A stretch of 64,000 nt of DNA from Gordonia sp. SID5947 (GCF_009862785.1 NZ_WWHU01000001.1:1550001-1614000); one strand, 5' to 3'. Shown: positions 25,609 to 34,816, numbered from the stretch's first letter. The notes: generated from the letters alone by a model not told the origin. Numbers and translations: made by a program.

Positions 25609-26226
25609 GCCGGAGGCCGCGATGAAACCGGCAATGGAGTCGGCGATCAACTGGACGGCGATGGCAGCGAGCAGGAGGCCTGCGATCTTGGCCAGCAGCG
25701 TGATCCCGCCGACCCCCAACACCCGGATGAGGACGGTGGCGTAGCGGAGCACGATCATCACGATGAGATGGACGCTCACGATGGCCGCCGCGATCGCGAG
25801 GTACCCACCGGTGTCACCCGCGACATTGCCGACCTCGACGATGACGGCCGCAATGGCCCCCGGCCCCGCCAGCAGCGGGGTACCCAGCGGGACCAGCGCG
25901 ACGTTGACGTCGTCGCTCGCCTGCGGTTTTCCTGCGTTGCCGAGTCCGGTCAACAGCTGCAACGCGACCAGCAACAGCAGCAGACCACCGGCCCCCTGCA
26001 GGGCCGGGATACCGATGTGCACGTAGTTCAGGATGGCCTTGCCACCGATCGCGAACACACTGATCACGAACAGACTCACGAGCGGTGCCTGCCACGCCGC
26101 GCGCTTGCGGTACTCGGGCGATCGGTGGCCGACGAGGCTCAGGAAGAGCGGGATCTGCCCCGGCGGGTCCATGATCACCACCAGTGTGATCAGGGTGGTC
26201 GTGTAGACCGTTGCGTCAAAGGGCAC
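25606..26226 (-). CDS. MarC family (UPF0056) integral membrane protein
   Basis: 206 aa with six predicted transmembrane helices. Family landmarks: LVVIMDPPGQIPLFLSL in helix 1, then YRKRAAWQAPLVSL, and VPLGTPLLAGPGAIAAVIV in helix 4. The function of MarC proteins is unsettled; an earlier link to multiple antibiotic resistance in E. coli was not upheld. The GTG start at 26226 has TAAGAT 6 nt upstream. The gene is divergent from corA with only 29 bp between the two start codons. Confidence 0.88.
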   Translation of the reverse strand: MPFDATVYTTTLITLVVIMDPPGQIPLFLSLVGHRSPEYRKRAAWQAPLVSLFVISVFAIGGKAILNYVHIGIPALQGAGGLLLLLVALQLLTGLGNAGKPQASDDVNVALVPLGTPLLAGPGAIAAVIVEVGNVAGDTGGYLAIAAAIVSVHLIVMIVLRYATVLIRVLGVGGITLLAKIAGLLLAAIAVQLIADSIAGFIAASG

Positions 26227-26232
26227 GCGGCG

Positions 26233-26248
26233 ATCTTACGAGTAGCAT
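26233..26248. promoter_or_regulatory. Back-to-back -10 boxes for marC-like and corA
   Basis: TAAGAT (minus, 26233-26238) ends 6 nt before the marC-like GTG, and TAGCAT (plus, 26243-26248) ends 7 nt before the corA GTG. The two boxes are 4 bp apart, so each promoter overlaps the other's upstream region and both transcripts would be leaderless. Confidence 0.5.
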
Positions 26249-26255
26249 CCGAGTC

Positions 26256-27338
26256 GTGCCCTCGATGCCACACCTGCGCCCCGGCGGACTGGTCCCCCCG
26301 CGCCGGGAGAAGCGGCCGCTGCCGCGGATACCGGTGCCGGTGGCGCGCGCCGTCGTGGACTGTGCGGTCTACATCGACGGCCACCGCCAGGCGGGGTACA
26401 TCTCCTACACCTCCGCGCTCGACCGGGTTCGCTCGACGGGCGAGGGTTTCGTCTGGCTCGGCCTGCACTCCCCCGACGACGAGCAGATGCAGGGCGTCGC
26501 CGAGGTCTTCGGCCTGCACGAATTGATGGTCGAGGATGCCGTACATGCCCACCAGCGACCCAAGCTCGAGGTCTACGACGACACCCAGTTCCTGGTCTTG
26601 CGGACGGTCAAATACGTCGAGCACGAGTCGATGGAACAGGCCAGCGAGGTGGTGGAGACCGGCGAGATCATGATCTTCGTCGGGGCCGACTTCGTCATCA
26701 CGGTGCGGCACGGCGACCACACCCACCTGTCGGGCCTGCGGCGACGCCTCGAGGCCAGACCGGAGCGCCTCGTCCTGGGGCCCACCGCGGTCTTGCACGC
26801 GATCGCCGATCTGGTCGTCGACAGTTATCTCGCGGTCACCGACGAGATGGAGAGCGACATCCTCGCCATCGAGGAATCCGTCTTCGGCCCGCGGCGGTCG
26901 CTGAACATCGATCCGGTCTATCTCCTCAAACGCGAGGTTCTCGAACTGCGCCGCGCGGTGACCCCGCTGACGGGGCCGCTGGCCCGTCTCACCGGGCAGA
27001 ACCCGTTGGTGCCCAAAGAGATCCGCCGGCACTTCCGCGATGTCGCCGACCACCTGACCACCGTCATCGACCGGATCGTCGAGTACGACGAGGTGCTGTC
27101 CTCGCTGATCGGCACGGCGGCCGCAAAGGTGGGGATTCAGCAGAACACCGACATGCGCAAGATCTCGTCGTGGGTCGCCATCGCAGCGGTCCCCACCATG
27201 GTGGCGGGAATCTACGGCATGAACTTCGACTACATGCCCGAACTCCACCAGCACTGGGCCTATCCCACCGTGATCGTGCTGCTGATCGTCGCATGCGCGG
27301 GACTATGGGTGGTCTTCCGCCGTCACAACTGGCTGTGA
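26256..27338 (+). CDS. corA: Magnesium/cobalt transporter CorA
   Basis: 360 aa. A large N-terminal cytoplasmic domain (VYIDGHRQAGYISYTSALDR, then FGLHELMVEDAVHAHQRPKLE) leads through a long helix (ESDILAIEESVFG ... LKREVLELRRAVTPL) to two C-terminal transmembrane helices. The pore signature GMN is present as GIYGMNFDYMPE near residue 321. It should be a pentameric Mg2+ channel. GTG 26256 is preferred because a TAGCAT box ends 7 nt before it; an ATG at 26265 would shorten the protein by three residues. It ends 7 bp from the convergent SUFU-domain gene. Confidence 0.95.
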   Translation: MPSMPHLRPGGLVPPRREKRPLPRIPVPVARAVVDCAVYIDGHRQAGYISYTSALDRVRSTGEGFVWLGLHSPDDEQMQGVAEVFGLHELMVEDAVHAHQRPKLEVYDDTQFLVLRTVKYVEHESMEQASEVVETGEIMIFVGADFVITVRHGDHTHLSGLRRRLEARPERLVLGPTAVLHAIADLVVDSYLAVTDEMESDILAIEESVFGPRRSLNIDPVYLLKREVLELRRAVTPLTGPLARLTGQNPLVPKEIRRHFRDVADHLTTVIDRIVEYDEVLSSLIGTAAAKVGIQQNTDMRKISSWVAIAAVPTMVAGIYGMNFDYMPELHQHWAYPTVIVLLIVACAGLWVVFRRHNWL

Positions 27339-27345
27339 TCACCCG

Positions 27346-27921
27346 CTAGAGTTTCGCGGCCGCCCGATCCGGCGATCGGACATCGATCCCGGCCTCGGCC
27401 CAGGCATCCCGCAGTGCGGTCGCCCCTTTGAGACGCACCCAGGCGGCCTCGTTGGCGGTGATCGGCACGGCCCGCAGGAATCGCACAGGGTCCATCGGTT
27501 CGTCGAGGGCCACTTCGCCGAGGTCATCGGCCTCCAGGAGGACGGCGGTGCATGCCGAACCGTCCCAGACCGGCTCGGAGAGATCGATCAGGGCGTCCGC
27601 CCCGATGATGAGGCCCTCGACGGCCGGCGCCGCGGCCAACGTGGCCATCCGCCGGTGCAGTCCGGGCAGTGGGGCTCCCGCGTGCATCCGGACGACGAGC
27701 TCGACTCGTGGCCCGCGCACGGGGTCGGCATGGATGTCGGTCGGCTCCGACATCGGATGGCGGGCACACCCCACCGTGACGTAGACGAGATCGTCACCGG
27801 CCAGGAAGCGCAGTACGTCGATCGGCTCGACGCCGAGGAAGGTCACCGAGGCTCGCTGCGGTTGGGCATCGAGCCGTTCGGCGAGGTATCCATTGATCCG
27901 GTCCGTCACGGCGTCGCTCAC
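27346..27921 (-). CDS. Suppressor-of-fused (SUFU) domain protein
   Basis: 191 aa. The central segment LVYVTVGCARHPMSEP followed by RVELVVRMHAGAPLPGLHRRM matches the bacterial SUFU pattern (T-V-G-x-S/A ... pM ... R-x-E-L). The C-terminal part (FLRAVPITANEAAWVRLKGATALRDAW) also fits this family. Bacterial SUFU proteins are of unknown role, often near toxin immunity or membrane genes. The GTG start at 27921 has TACGGT 6 nt upstream. It is divergent from the metallophosphoesterase gene with 39 bp between starts. Confidence 0.7.
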   Translation of the reverse strand: MSDAVTDRINGYLAERLDAQPQRASVTFLGVEPIDVLRFLAGDDLVYVTVGCARHPMSEPTDIHADPVRGPRVELVVRMHAGAPLPGLHRRMATLAAAPAVEGLIIGADALIDLSEPVWDGSACTAVLLEADDLGEVALDEPMDPVRFLRAVPITANEAAWVRLKGATALRDAWAEAGIDVRSPDRAAAKL

Positions 27922-27927
27922 GCATCC

Positions 27928-27954
27928 ACCGTAGTAGGCGTGATGGCCTAGCCT
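27928..27954. promoter_or_regulatory. Divergent -10 boxes for the SUFU and metallophosphoesterase genes
   Basis: TACGGT (minus, 27928-27933) is 6 nt before GTG 27921, and TAGCCT (plus, 27949-27954) is 6 nt before GTG 27961. Both genes lack a Shine-Dalgarno, so both are probably leaderless. Confidence 0.45.
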
Positions 27955-27960
27955 GAATGC

Positions 27961-28635
27961 GTGGTACGAGTCCTCGCGGTGGCCGATGAGGTCGTCGACT
28001 CCCTGACCTTCGGGGTCGGCATCGACGCGCGTCCCGACATCATTCTCGGTGCCGGCGACCTGCCGTTCGAGTACCTCGAGGTGCTCAGCACCCTCTGCGA
28101 CGCCCCATGTGTCTACGTTCCCGGCAATCACGACCGCGACCTGACCGGTTACCGCCACAGCCGAACCGGATGGATCCGGGCGGGGCTGCCCACCGACGAT
28201 CCCGGACCGCGAGGTGCGATCAACGCCGATCGACGGACCGTGACGGTGGCAGGGTTGCGGATCAGCGGGCTCGGCGGATGCCGACGTTACAACGACGGGC
28301 CCAACCAGTACTCCGACATGCAGCAGCGGATCCGCTCCTGGCGCCTGAGCTGTACCCGGGCCACCCCCGACATCCTGCTGACCCACAGCCCGGCACGCGG
28401 GGTCGGTGACGGCGACGACGTGCCGCACCGTGGCTTCGACTGCTACCACGGACTGGTGCGGTCGCTGCAGCCCACGCTGCTCGTGCACGGTCACGTCCAC
28501 CCGTTCGGCGCGAAGCCGATCGACACGATGATCGGTGACGCGACGACATCGATGAACGTGGTGGGTTACTGCCAGTTCGACATCACCCCCGGCAGTCGCG
28601 AATTCCAGATCGTGAGGCGACGTCATGGCTCGTGA
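27961..28635 (+). CDS. Metallophosphoesterase (calcineurin-like)
   Basis: 224 aa. Metal-binding motifs in order: AVADEVVD at the N-terminus, GAGDLPFEYLE, YVPGNHDRDLTG, LLTHSPARG and VHGHVHPFGA. The first motif is D-E-V rather than the usual D-x-H, which in my recollection is common in this actinobacterial subgroup. It should hydrolyse a phosphoester; the substrate is unknown. The final 11 nt overlap the ParB-like gene, so the pair is cotranscribed. GTG start with a -10 box 6 nt upstream. Confidence 0.85.
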   Translation: MVRVLAVADEVVDSLTFGVGIDARPDIILGAGDLPFEYLEVLSTLCDAPCVYVPGNHDRDLTGYRHSRTGWIRAGLPTDDPGPRGAINADRRTVTVAGLRISGLGGCRRYNDGPNQYSDMQQRIRSWRLSCTRATPDILLTHSPARGVGDGDDVPHRGFDCYHGLVRSLQPTLLVHGHVHPFGAKPIDTMIGDATTSMNVVGYCQFDITPGSREFQIVRRRHGS

Positions 28636-29482
28636 CACCGGATTCCCGGATGCGGACGCGGAGAACGACTTCACCCGGATGCGACGGCACGCCGAGATGT
28701 CGCGGCTCGTCGCCTGGTTCACCCGGCAGCCCGCCGACGTGAACACTGTCCTGCCGTTCGACGAGGTCGTCGCCGCGCTCGGCCGGATCGGCGATACCTA
28801 CCTCGGACTTGCACAGGTCGAGGTCGAGTCCATCGTCGGAAGCGTGGACCGCACAAAGGATTTCGACCGCTATTTCCGGCCCACGTCGTCGCGCATCCGG
28901 GAGCGGTGGCAGCGTCTGGCGGCGGCGCAGCGACGCGGCGAATCGGTGCCGCCGGTACGGCTCTACCGCATCGGCTCGATGCATTTCGTGCTCGACGGTC
29001 ACCACCGCGTCTCGATCGCCATCGCCCGCCACCTGCACATCATCGATGCATACGTCACCGAGATCCACACGCGCATCTCGCCCGAAGGCATCAACGCCGC
29101 GTCCGACCTGATCATGAAAGACCACCGACGCCTCTTCCTGTCCCGGGTTCCGCTCGCCGGCGCACAGGCCGCGGCCATCCGCTTCTCGGATCCGTTCGAC
29201 TACGCCGAGCTCTCGGAGAACGTCGAGGCGTGGGGTTTTCGGCTCAGCCAGGAGATCGGCGAGTTCCTCAGTCGCCCGGAGGTGGCCCGCCGATGGTTCG
29301 GCGAAGAATTCCTGCCGGTGGTCCGGATGGCGCGGCGTGCCGACGTCCGGCCGGACCTCACCAGTGACGCCGAACTCTATCTCTGGCTCGCGTGCGAGCG
29401 TTATCGCCTGGTGCGCAAACACATCTGGGATGACGACATCCTGCGGGAGCTACACGACCAGGGCCGACGGCGCCGACGCTGA
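28625..29482 (+). CDS. ParB/sulfiredoxin-like nuclease-fold protein
   Basis: 285 aa. The motif HFVLDGHHRVSIAIARHLH near residue 118 is the hallmark DGHHR of the ParB N-terminal/sulfiredoxin fold, which in several relatives binds or hydrolyses nucleotides. It is preceded by a helical region with FDEVVAALGRIGDTYLGLAQVEV and followed by a helical C-terminus ending in a basic RRRRR. There is no ParB HTH, so a chromosome-partition role is unlikely. It overlaps the metallophosphoesterase by 11 nt, suggesting a shared nucleotide or stress function (inference). Confidence 0.75.
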   Translation: MARDTGFPDADAENDFTRMRRHAEMSRLVAWFTRQPADVNTVLPFDEVVAALGRIGDTYLGLAQVEVESIVGSVDRTKDFDRYFRPTSSRIRERWQRLAAAQRRGESVPPVRLYRIGSMHFVLDGHHRVSIAIARHLHIIDAYVTEIHTRISPEGINAASDLIMKDHRRLFLSRVPLAGAQAAAIRFSDPFDYAELSENVEAWGFRLSQEIGEFLSRPEVARRWFGEEFLPVVRMARRADVRPDLTSDAELYLWLACERYRLVRKHIWDDDILRELHDQGRRRRR

Positions 29483-29529
29483 TCGTCGCCTGGCCAGACC
29501 GATTGCGAACGATCAGGGAGAACGAGGGC

Positions 29530-30018
29530 ATGACCATCACCCCCACCGACATCGGACATCTGCGCCGCTGTGTGGATCTGGCACGAGCGGCCCTCGACGC
29601 CGGTGACGAACCGTTCGGCTCGACGCTGGTGGCCGAGGACGGGACCGAGCTCTTCGCCGATCGCAACCGGGTGTCCGGCGGCGATGCCACACAGCACCCG
29701 GAATTCGCGATAGCCCGCTGGGCGGCAACCAATCTGTCTCCGGCACAGCGTGCGTCGTCCACGGTCTACACGTCGGGCGAGCATTGTCCGATGTGTTCGG
29801 CGGCGCACGCCTGGGTCGGCCTCGGACGTATCGTGTACGCCACGTCGGGCGCTCAGCTGGGTACGTGGCTCGACGAGTGGGGCGCGGCGCCAGCTCCGGT
29901 CACGGCGTTGTCGATCCAGCAGGTCGCGCCCGGCGTCGAGGTCGACGGACCCGCCGACGAGTTCACCGACACCATGCGCGGATTACACCACGCCCGCGTC
30001 AGCCGAGACGCAGGTTAA
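29530..30018 (+). CDS. Cytidine/deoxycytidylate deaminase-fold nucleoside deaminase
   Basis: 162 aa. Zinc ligands and the catalytic Glu are visible: [10 protein letters not shown] (H-x-E type) and [17 protein letters not shown] (CPMC). This matches the CMP/dCMP deaminase superfamily, close to guanine deaminase and tRNA adenosine deaminase; the exact substrate is not clear. The ATG at 29530 has GAGGG 3 nt upstream. The 3' end overlaps the convergent sugC gene by 20 nt. Confidence 0.85.
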   Translation: MTITPTDIGHLRRCVDLARAALDAGDEPFGSTLVAEDGTELFADRNRVSGGDATQHPEFAIARWAATNLSPAQRASSTVYTSGEHCPMCSAAHAWVGLGRIVYATSGAQLGTWLDEWGAAPAPVTALSIQQVAPGVEVDGPADEFTDTMRGLHHARVSRDAG

Positions 30019-31174
30019 CCCCCGACGACTGATCGAACACGGCGACCTTCGAACTGTCGTAGAACAGTTCGGCCGTACCCCCGCGGGCGATCCGGGACTC
30101 CGGCGACACGCGTGCGATCATCTGGCCGCCACCGATCTCCGCCCCGGAGTCCGCGGCGAGCTCGTCGAGAGCGTCGCTGGCCGCCGGCGGCGCGTCGACC
30201 GTGAAGTACACGTAGTTGTCCGAACCCATCGACTCGATGACATCCACGTTCGCCGTCAGCGTGGACCCGTTCGACCGGGTGGCCGCATCGACGAGCGCCG
30301 CGTCCTCGAGATGCTCGGGACGGAGGCCGACCAGCACATCACCGCCGCTCTTGGCACGTTGGGCGTTGGTGACGATCTGCTGATGGTCGGGTACCGCGAC
30401 CCGGCCGATGGGGGTGTCGATGCCGTCACTGCCGATCCGTCCGGGCAGGAAATTCATCGCAGGTGATCCGATGAAGCCGGCGACGAACAGATTGGCAGGT
30501 GTGTTGTACAACTCCTGCGGGGTGCCGATCTGCTGCACGTGGCCACCGCGCAGCACCACGACCCGGTCGCCGAGGGTCATCGCCTCGGTCTGATCGTGGG
30601 TGACGTAGACGGTGGTGGTGCCCAACCGGTTCTGCAGGCGGGCGATCTCGGTCCGCATCTGCACACGGAGTTTCGCATCCAGGTTCGACAGCGGTTCGTC
30701 CATCAGGAATGCCTTGGGCGAGCGGACGATCGCGCGCCCCATCGCGACTCGCTGCCGCTGACCGCCGGACAGGTTGGCGGGCTTGCGGTCCAGGTACGGC
30801 CCGAGGTCGAGGATCTTGGCCGCCTCGTCGACCTTGGCGGCGATCTCCGATTTCGACAGCTTCGCGAGCGTCAGTGGAAATGCGATGTTCTCCCGCACCG
30901 ACATGTGCGGGTAGAGCGCATAGCTCTGGAACACCATCGCGATGTCCCGGTCCTTGGGTGCGCGGTCGTTGACCCGCTCCCCACCGATCCGGAGTTCGCC
31001 CGAGGAGATGTCCTCGAGACCGGCGATCATGTTGAGGGTGGTGGACTTCCCACACCCGGACGGGCCGACCAGGATGATGAACTCCCCGTCGGCGATCTCG
31101 ACGTTCACCCCGTGGACCGCGGTCGACCCGTCCGGGTACTGCTTGGTGACGTTGTCCAGAACGATGTCGGCCAT
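29999..31174 (-). CDS. sugC: Trehalose ABC importer ATPase SugC (MsmK/UgpC type)
   Basis: 391 aa ATPase of the LpqY-SugABC importer, which in mycobacteria recycles trehalose released from trehalose monomycolate. Walker [10 protein letters not shown] is at residues 38-46, with Q-loop [14 protein letters not shown], signature [15 protein letters not shown], Walker [12 protein letters not shown] and the switch His in [10 protein letters not shown]-terminal TOBE/regulatory domain ([12 protein letters not shown]) is of the usual length for this group. It is the last gene of the operon, 3 nt after sugB, and overlaps the deaminase tail-to-tail by 20 nt. Confidence 0.94.
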   Translation of the reverse strand: MADIVLDNVTKQYPDGSTAVHGVNVEIADGEFIILVGPSGCGKSTTLNMIAGLEDISSGELRIGGERVNDRAPKDRDIAMVFQSYALYPHMSVRENIAFPLTLAKLSKSEIAAKVDEAAKILDLGPYLDRKPANLSGGQRQRVAMGRAIVRSPKAFLMDEPLSNLDAKLRVQMRTEIARLQNRLGTTTVYVTHDQTEAMTLGDRVVVLRGGHVQQIGTPQELYNTPANLFVAGFIGSPAMNFLPGRIGSDGIDTPIGRVAVPDHQQIVTNAQRAKSGGDVLVGLRPEHLEDAALVDAATRSNGSTLTANVDVIESMGSDNYVYFTVDAPPAASDALDELAADSGAEIGGGQMIARVSPESRIARGGTAELFYDSSKVAVFDQSSGVNLRLG

Positions 31175-31177
31175 GGG

Positions 31178-32008
31178 TTATCCCTTCACCGCGCCGGAGG
31201 TCAACCCGGCCACGATTCGACGTTGGAAGAAGAGCACGAAGATGATGATCGGAATGGTGATGACCACGGCGGCCGCCGCAATCGAACCGGTGGGTTCCTC
31301 GAACTGACTGTCACCGGTGAAGTTGGCGATCGCCACCGGGGCGGTGATGGCGCGCTCGGTTGAGGTCAGCGACAGGGCCAGCAGCAGGTCGTTCCACGCG
31401 AAGATGAAGACCAGGATGGCCGCGGTCACCACGCCCGGAGCCGCGAGGGGTGCGATGACCTTGCGGAAGGCCTGCCACGGCGTGGCCCCGTCCATCTTGG
31501 CCGCCTTCTCCAGTTCCCAGGGGATCTCCCGGAAGAAGGCCGAGAGCGTGTAGATCGCCAGGGGCAGTGCGAAAGTGATGTACGGCAGGATGAGGCCGGG
31601 CCAGGTATCGAACAGACCCAGGTTGCGCTCGATGTTGAACAACGGTGTGACAAGGGAGATCTGCGGGAACATCGCGATCAGCAGTGCCGCGCCGATCAAC
31701 AGCTTCTTGCCCGGGAAGTCCAGCCGAGCCACCGCATAAGCGGCCATGGTGCCCAGGATCACCGCGATCAGGGTGGTGATGAGGCCGATGCCGATCGAGT
31801 TCCGCAACGCGCTGGTGAAGGCGCTCGTCTCGAAGATGCCCGCGTAGTTGTCCCAGGTCCATTCTTTGGGGATGAAACTGCCGTCCTTGACGCTGCCCGG
31901 GGGCTTGAACGACAGACTCACGATCCACAGCAGCGGGATGATCGCATAGAGGATCACCAGGATGTTGGCGACCGACCACCAGGCCTTGTTTCCGATTCCG
32001 GTTTTCAC
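31178..32008 (-). CDS. sugB: Trehalose ABC importer permease SugB
   Basis: 276 aa with six transmembrane helices. The inner-membrane EAA loop is clear ([19 protein letters not shown] followed by [10 protein letters not shown]), the site where SugC docks. The periplasmic-facing N-terminal helix and the [10 protein letters not shown] loop are typical of MalG-type permeases. The GTG start at 32008 follows an AGGTAGGG stretch and lies 6 nt after the sugA stop. Confidence 0.93.
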   Translation of the reverse strand: MKTGIGNKAWWSVANILVILYAIIPLLWIVSLSFKPPGSVKDGSFIPKEWTWDNYAGIFETSAFTSALRNSIGIGLITTLIAVILGTMAAYAVARLDFPGKKLLIGAALLIAMFPQISLVTPLFNIERNLGLFDTWPGLILPYITFALPLAIYTLSAFFREIPWELEKAAKMDGATPWQAFRKVIAPLAAPGVVTAAILVFIFAWNDLLLALSLTSTERAITAPVAIANFTGDSQFEEPTGSIAAAAVVITIPIIIFVLFFQRRIVAGLTSGAVKG

Positions 32009-32014
32009 GCGGCC

Positions 32015-33160
32015 CTACCTCCCCTCGTTCTCGGAACCGGGCGCCGCGGTGCCGAAGCCCTTGATGAAGATGAACGCGATGATCGCGACGCAGATGAAGA
32101 TCAGGATGCTGATCGCCGAGCCCACGCCGAGGTTGAATGCCTTGAACAGGTTGTCGTAGCCCAGCATCGACACCGAATACGTGTTGTTGGACCCTCGGGT
32201 GAGCACGTAGATGTTGTCGAAGACACGGAACGCATCGAGCGTGCGGAACAGCAGTGCGACCAGGATGGCCGGCTTCATCAACGGGATGATGATGCGCCAC
32301 AGGCGTGTCCACGCCCCCGCGCCGTCCACCTGAGCGGCCTTGAGCAGGTCGTCGGGCACCAGGGCGAGGCCTGCGAGGAGCAGCAGCGCCATGAACGGGG
32401 TGGTCTTCCAGACCTCCGCGAGCACGATGATGGCGAGCGACGGCCACTGCTGGGTGAGCGGCGCGCTGCCATCGGGCAGCAGGTTGGCGAGATAGCCGGT
32501 CTCCGGCGTCCACGCGTAATACCAGGAGAATGCGGCTGCCACGGTCACGATGCCGTACGGGATCAGCACGACGGTTCGGATGGTGCCCTTGCCGAAGATG
32601 GTGCGGTGCATGACAAGTGCGATCGCCATGCCGAGCACCAACTCGATCGCCACCGAGACGATGGTGATCCCGAGGGTCACCGAGAACGCCGTCCACCAGT
32701 AATTGTCCGTGAGCACGGTGGCGTAGTTCTCGAACCAGACGAAGCTGCGCTCACCGGGGGCCGAGAGACTGGACTTGTTCAGCGACAGCCAGATCGCGTA
32801 CACGATCGGGTAGCCGGTGACGAGCGCCATCATGATCGCCGCGGGTGCCACGAGCCAGAACGCCAGTCGCCGCTCGGCGGCCTTGCCCTCACTCAACTTC
32901 TTGCCACCCTTGGCCGCAGCGGCCGGTCGCCGTTCGGCGACGGCGACGCCCCCGCCGGACGGCTGCGCGACAGCGGCGCCGCCGGCCTCGGACGCCGCAC
33001 CGGTTGCGGGCGGGGTCCATGCGTCGGAGTACACCGGTTGCGCGCCGGTGTCACCGGTCGACGGTGGCCGGACCGACGGTTCCCGCGCCGGTGTGTCGTT
33101 CTCGGGAAGGCTGTGGCGGCCCGGTCGCGACCGCTGCTCGCCGTTGTCGCCGGTTGTCAT
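32015..33160 (-). CDS. sugA: Trehalose ABC importer permease SugA, with long N-terminal extension
   Basis: 381 aa with six transmembrane helices starting near residue 103 (FWLVAPAAIMMALVTGYPIVYAI split over the first helix). The EAA loop is KAAQVDGAGAWTRLWRII. The first 100 residues are Pro/Ala/Gly-rich and basic, longer than in typical MalF-type permeases, and are probably a disordered cytoplasmic tail. The ATG at 33160 overlaps the lpqY stop by 4 nt (ATGA), so it is translationally coupled to the binding protein. Confidence 0.92.
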   Translation of the reverse strand: MTTGDNGEQRSRPGRHSLPENDTPAREPSVRPPSTGDTGAQPVYSDAWTPPATGAASEAGGAAVAQPSGGGVAVAERRPAAAAKGGKKLSEGKAAERRLAFWLVAPAAIMMALVTGYPIVYAIWLSLNKSSLSAPGERSFVWFENYATVLTDNYWWTAFSVTLGITIVSVAIELVLGMAIALVMHRTIFGKGTIRTVVLIPYGIVTVAAAFSWYYAWTPETGYLANLLPDGSAPLTQQWPSLAIIVLAEVWKTTPFMALLLLAGLALVPDDLLKAAQVDGAGAWTRLWRIIIPLMKPAILVALLFRTLDAFRVFDNIYVLTRGSNNTYSVSMLGYDNLFKAFNLGVGSAISILIFICVAIIAFIFIKGFGTAAPGSENEGR

Positions 33161-34656
33161 GGGATCAGGCCCTCCCCATCGATCGCCTTGCGGACCTGGT
33201 CGGCGAGTTCGTCGACCAGCGTCTCGGGATTCCATGCACCCACCGGACTCAGTTTCGCCGTGAGCAGCGTCGAGATCGCCTGGTAGACCGGCGAAGCCGG
33301 CCGCAACGCGGCATTCCTGCTCTCGAGCTGGGTCCGGATGTCGTCACCCATGGGGTACGCAGCCTTGAAGTCCGGGTCGTCGTAGATGGACGCGATGGTC
33401 GGCGGAGTACCGCCGTCCACCGAGTAGACCTTCTGCGCTGCCTCGTTCGTCAGGCATTCGGCCGCCTTGAAGGCCGGGTCCTTCTGCTGCGAGGTACTCG
33501 CGACCGCGATGTTCACGCCACCCAGCGTGGATCTGGCCGGCAGATCCTTGCTGACCCCCGGATACCGCGCGAAGTTGAACTTGGTGCGGACCGTCTTGTT
33601 CACCGGGCCGAGTTGCGCGTCGGTGGGCGGGTTCTCGGCGTCCTCCGCCAGCATGCCTGCGTACTGCTGCATCTCGGGAAAGAACGGGACGTCGCCCGCC
33701 GCCGCATTGGACCGCATCGACGAGAACACGAACGGCCAGTTGACCTCGAAGGCCGCGCTGCCGTTCTCCATCCCCAACCGCGCCGACGACTCGTCGGAGT
33801 TCGTGAGGGACGGATCATGGCCGGGGGCGGTCGCGATCGCCTTGAGGACCCGCAACGCCTTCACGGTCGCCGCGCGGTGCGCGGGGGTGTCGTTGAGCGT
33901 GACCTTGTTCGGGTCGTCGGTGCCGACCACCGAACCCCCGGCACTCGCGAGCACCGAGTTGAACCAGACCATCAGGCCTTCATATTGCTTGCCCTGCACC
34001 ATGATGTAGCTCGGCCCGCCCTTGCGGCGGATCGCCTCGGTGTCGGCGAGCATCTCGTCCCACGTGGTGGGTGCGGCAGACTTGTTGAGGTATTTGCGCA
34101 TCAGATCCGGCCGATACCAGAGCAATTGGGTGTTGGTCCAGGTCGGGATCGCGTACAGGCGCTTCGCGGCGTCCTCGTCCGTCTTCCACATGGCCGTCTC
34201 GCGTGGCCCGCCCAGGTTGGTCGCGGCGACCTTGGCGGCCAAGGCTTCCGGCACCGGCTCGATCCAGCCGGCGTCGGCGAACTCCGCCGTCCACACCACG
34301 TCCATGCCCATCAGATCGAGGCCGGGGTCGTTGCCTGCGAGGCGCCGGGCCAGCTGGAGTCGCTGATCGTCGGCCGACTTCGGCAGAGGCGTGGTGACGA
34401 TCTTGTACGCACCGGCGGAGTCGGCCGAGCACTTCTGCCCGACCTCGTCGATGAACGACGCGCCGTCCGCGGGCGGATAGATGTTGAGCACCTTGGGCGT
34501 GTAACCCGACCCGCAGGCCGTCACGATCGGCAGTGCCGTGACCAGCGCAGCCGCGGCCACCACCAGTTTTCGCCTTACCCCGCTTCGGGATCCGTGGCCG
34601 GGATGTCCCCCCACAGGATTTCGACCGGATTCGGAACTGCCAGCCCAGAACCGCAC
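33157..34656 (-). CDS. lpqY: Trehalose-binding lipoprotein LpqY
   Basis: 499 aa extracytoplasmic solute-binding protein (MalE type) of the trehalose importer. The signal sequence has a basic region (VRRK) and hydrophobic core, ending in a lipobox with Cys48 (IVTAC). Sugar-binding features include WTNTQLLWYRPDLM, SYIMVQGKQYEG, FEVNWPFVFSSM and GGVNIAVASTS. The GTG at 34656 is chosen because AAGGAGG (34661-34667) lies 4 nt upstream; the GTG at 34614 lacks such a site. It is first in the lpqY-sugA-sugB-sugC operon, in the same order as in mycobacteria. A promoter with an overlapping inverted repeat lies about 70 nt upstream. Confidence 0.92.
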   Translation of the reverse strand: MRFWAGSSESGRNPVGGHPGHGSRSGVRRKLVVAAAALVTALPIVTACGSGYTPKVLNIYPPADGASFIDEVGQKCSADSAGAYKIVTTPLPKSADDQRLQLARRLAGNDPGLDLMGMDVVWTAEFADAGWIEPVPEALAAKVAATNLGGPRETAMWKTDEDAAKRLYAIPTWTNTQLLWYRPDLMRKYLNKSAAPTTWDEMLADTEAIRRKGGPSYIMVQGKQYEGLMVWFNSVLASAGGSVVGTDDPNKVTLNDTPAHRAATVKALRVLKAIATAPGHDPSLTNSDESSARLGMENGSAAFEVNWPFVFSSMRSNAAAGDVPFFPEMQQYAGMLAEDAENPPTDAQLGPVNKTVRTKFNFARYPGVSKDLPARSTLGGVNIAVASTSQQKDPAFKAAECLTNEAAQKVYSVDGGTPPTIASIYDDPDFKAAYPMGDDIRTQLESRNAALRPASPVYQAISTLLTAKLSPVGAWNPETLVDELADQVRKAIDGEGLIP

Positions 34657-34724
34657 GCAGCCTCCTTGATGTCGTTCGCGGTGCAAGACAACGAGGCTGC
34701 ACCGGTCGGCGTTTGCTGCGTAAC

Positions 34725-34752
34725 GTTATATGTCGCAGTTCGTGACATGCAA
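34725..34752 (-). promoter_or_regulatory. lpqY-sugABC promoter with embedded operator
   Basis: On the minus strand TTGCAT (34747-34752) and TATAAC (34725-34730) are 16 nt apart. The inverted repeat ATGTC-N9-GACAT (34730-34748) fills the spacer and touches both boxes, the classic place for a repressor. The palindrome TAACGTTA at 34721-34728 overlaps the -10. Confidence 0.6.
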
Positions 34753-34816
34753 CACAATCGGCATGGGCGTGCCAGAACATGCGGGAATCGTGATCTCCGC
34801 CGAACTGCAGCGCGGT

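Noticed and set aside
27922..28746. Extension of the SUFU-domain frame through the metallophosphoesterase gene
   Set aside because: It is antisense to the conserved phosphoesterase motifs; the GTG at 27921 has a good -10 and marks the family N-terminus.
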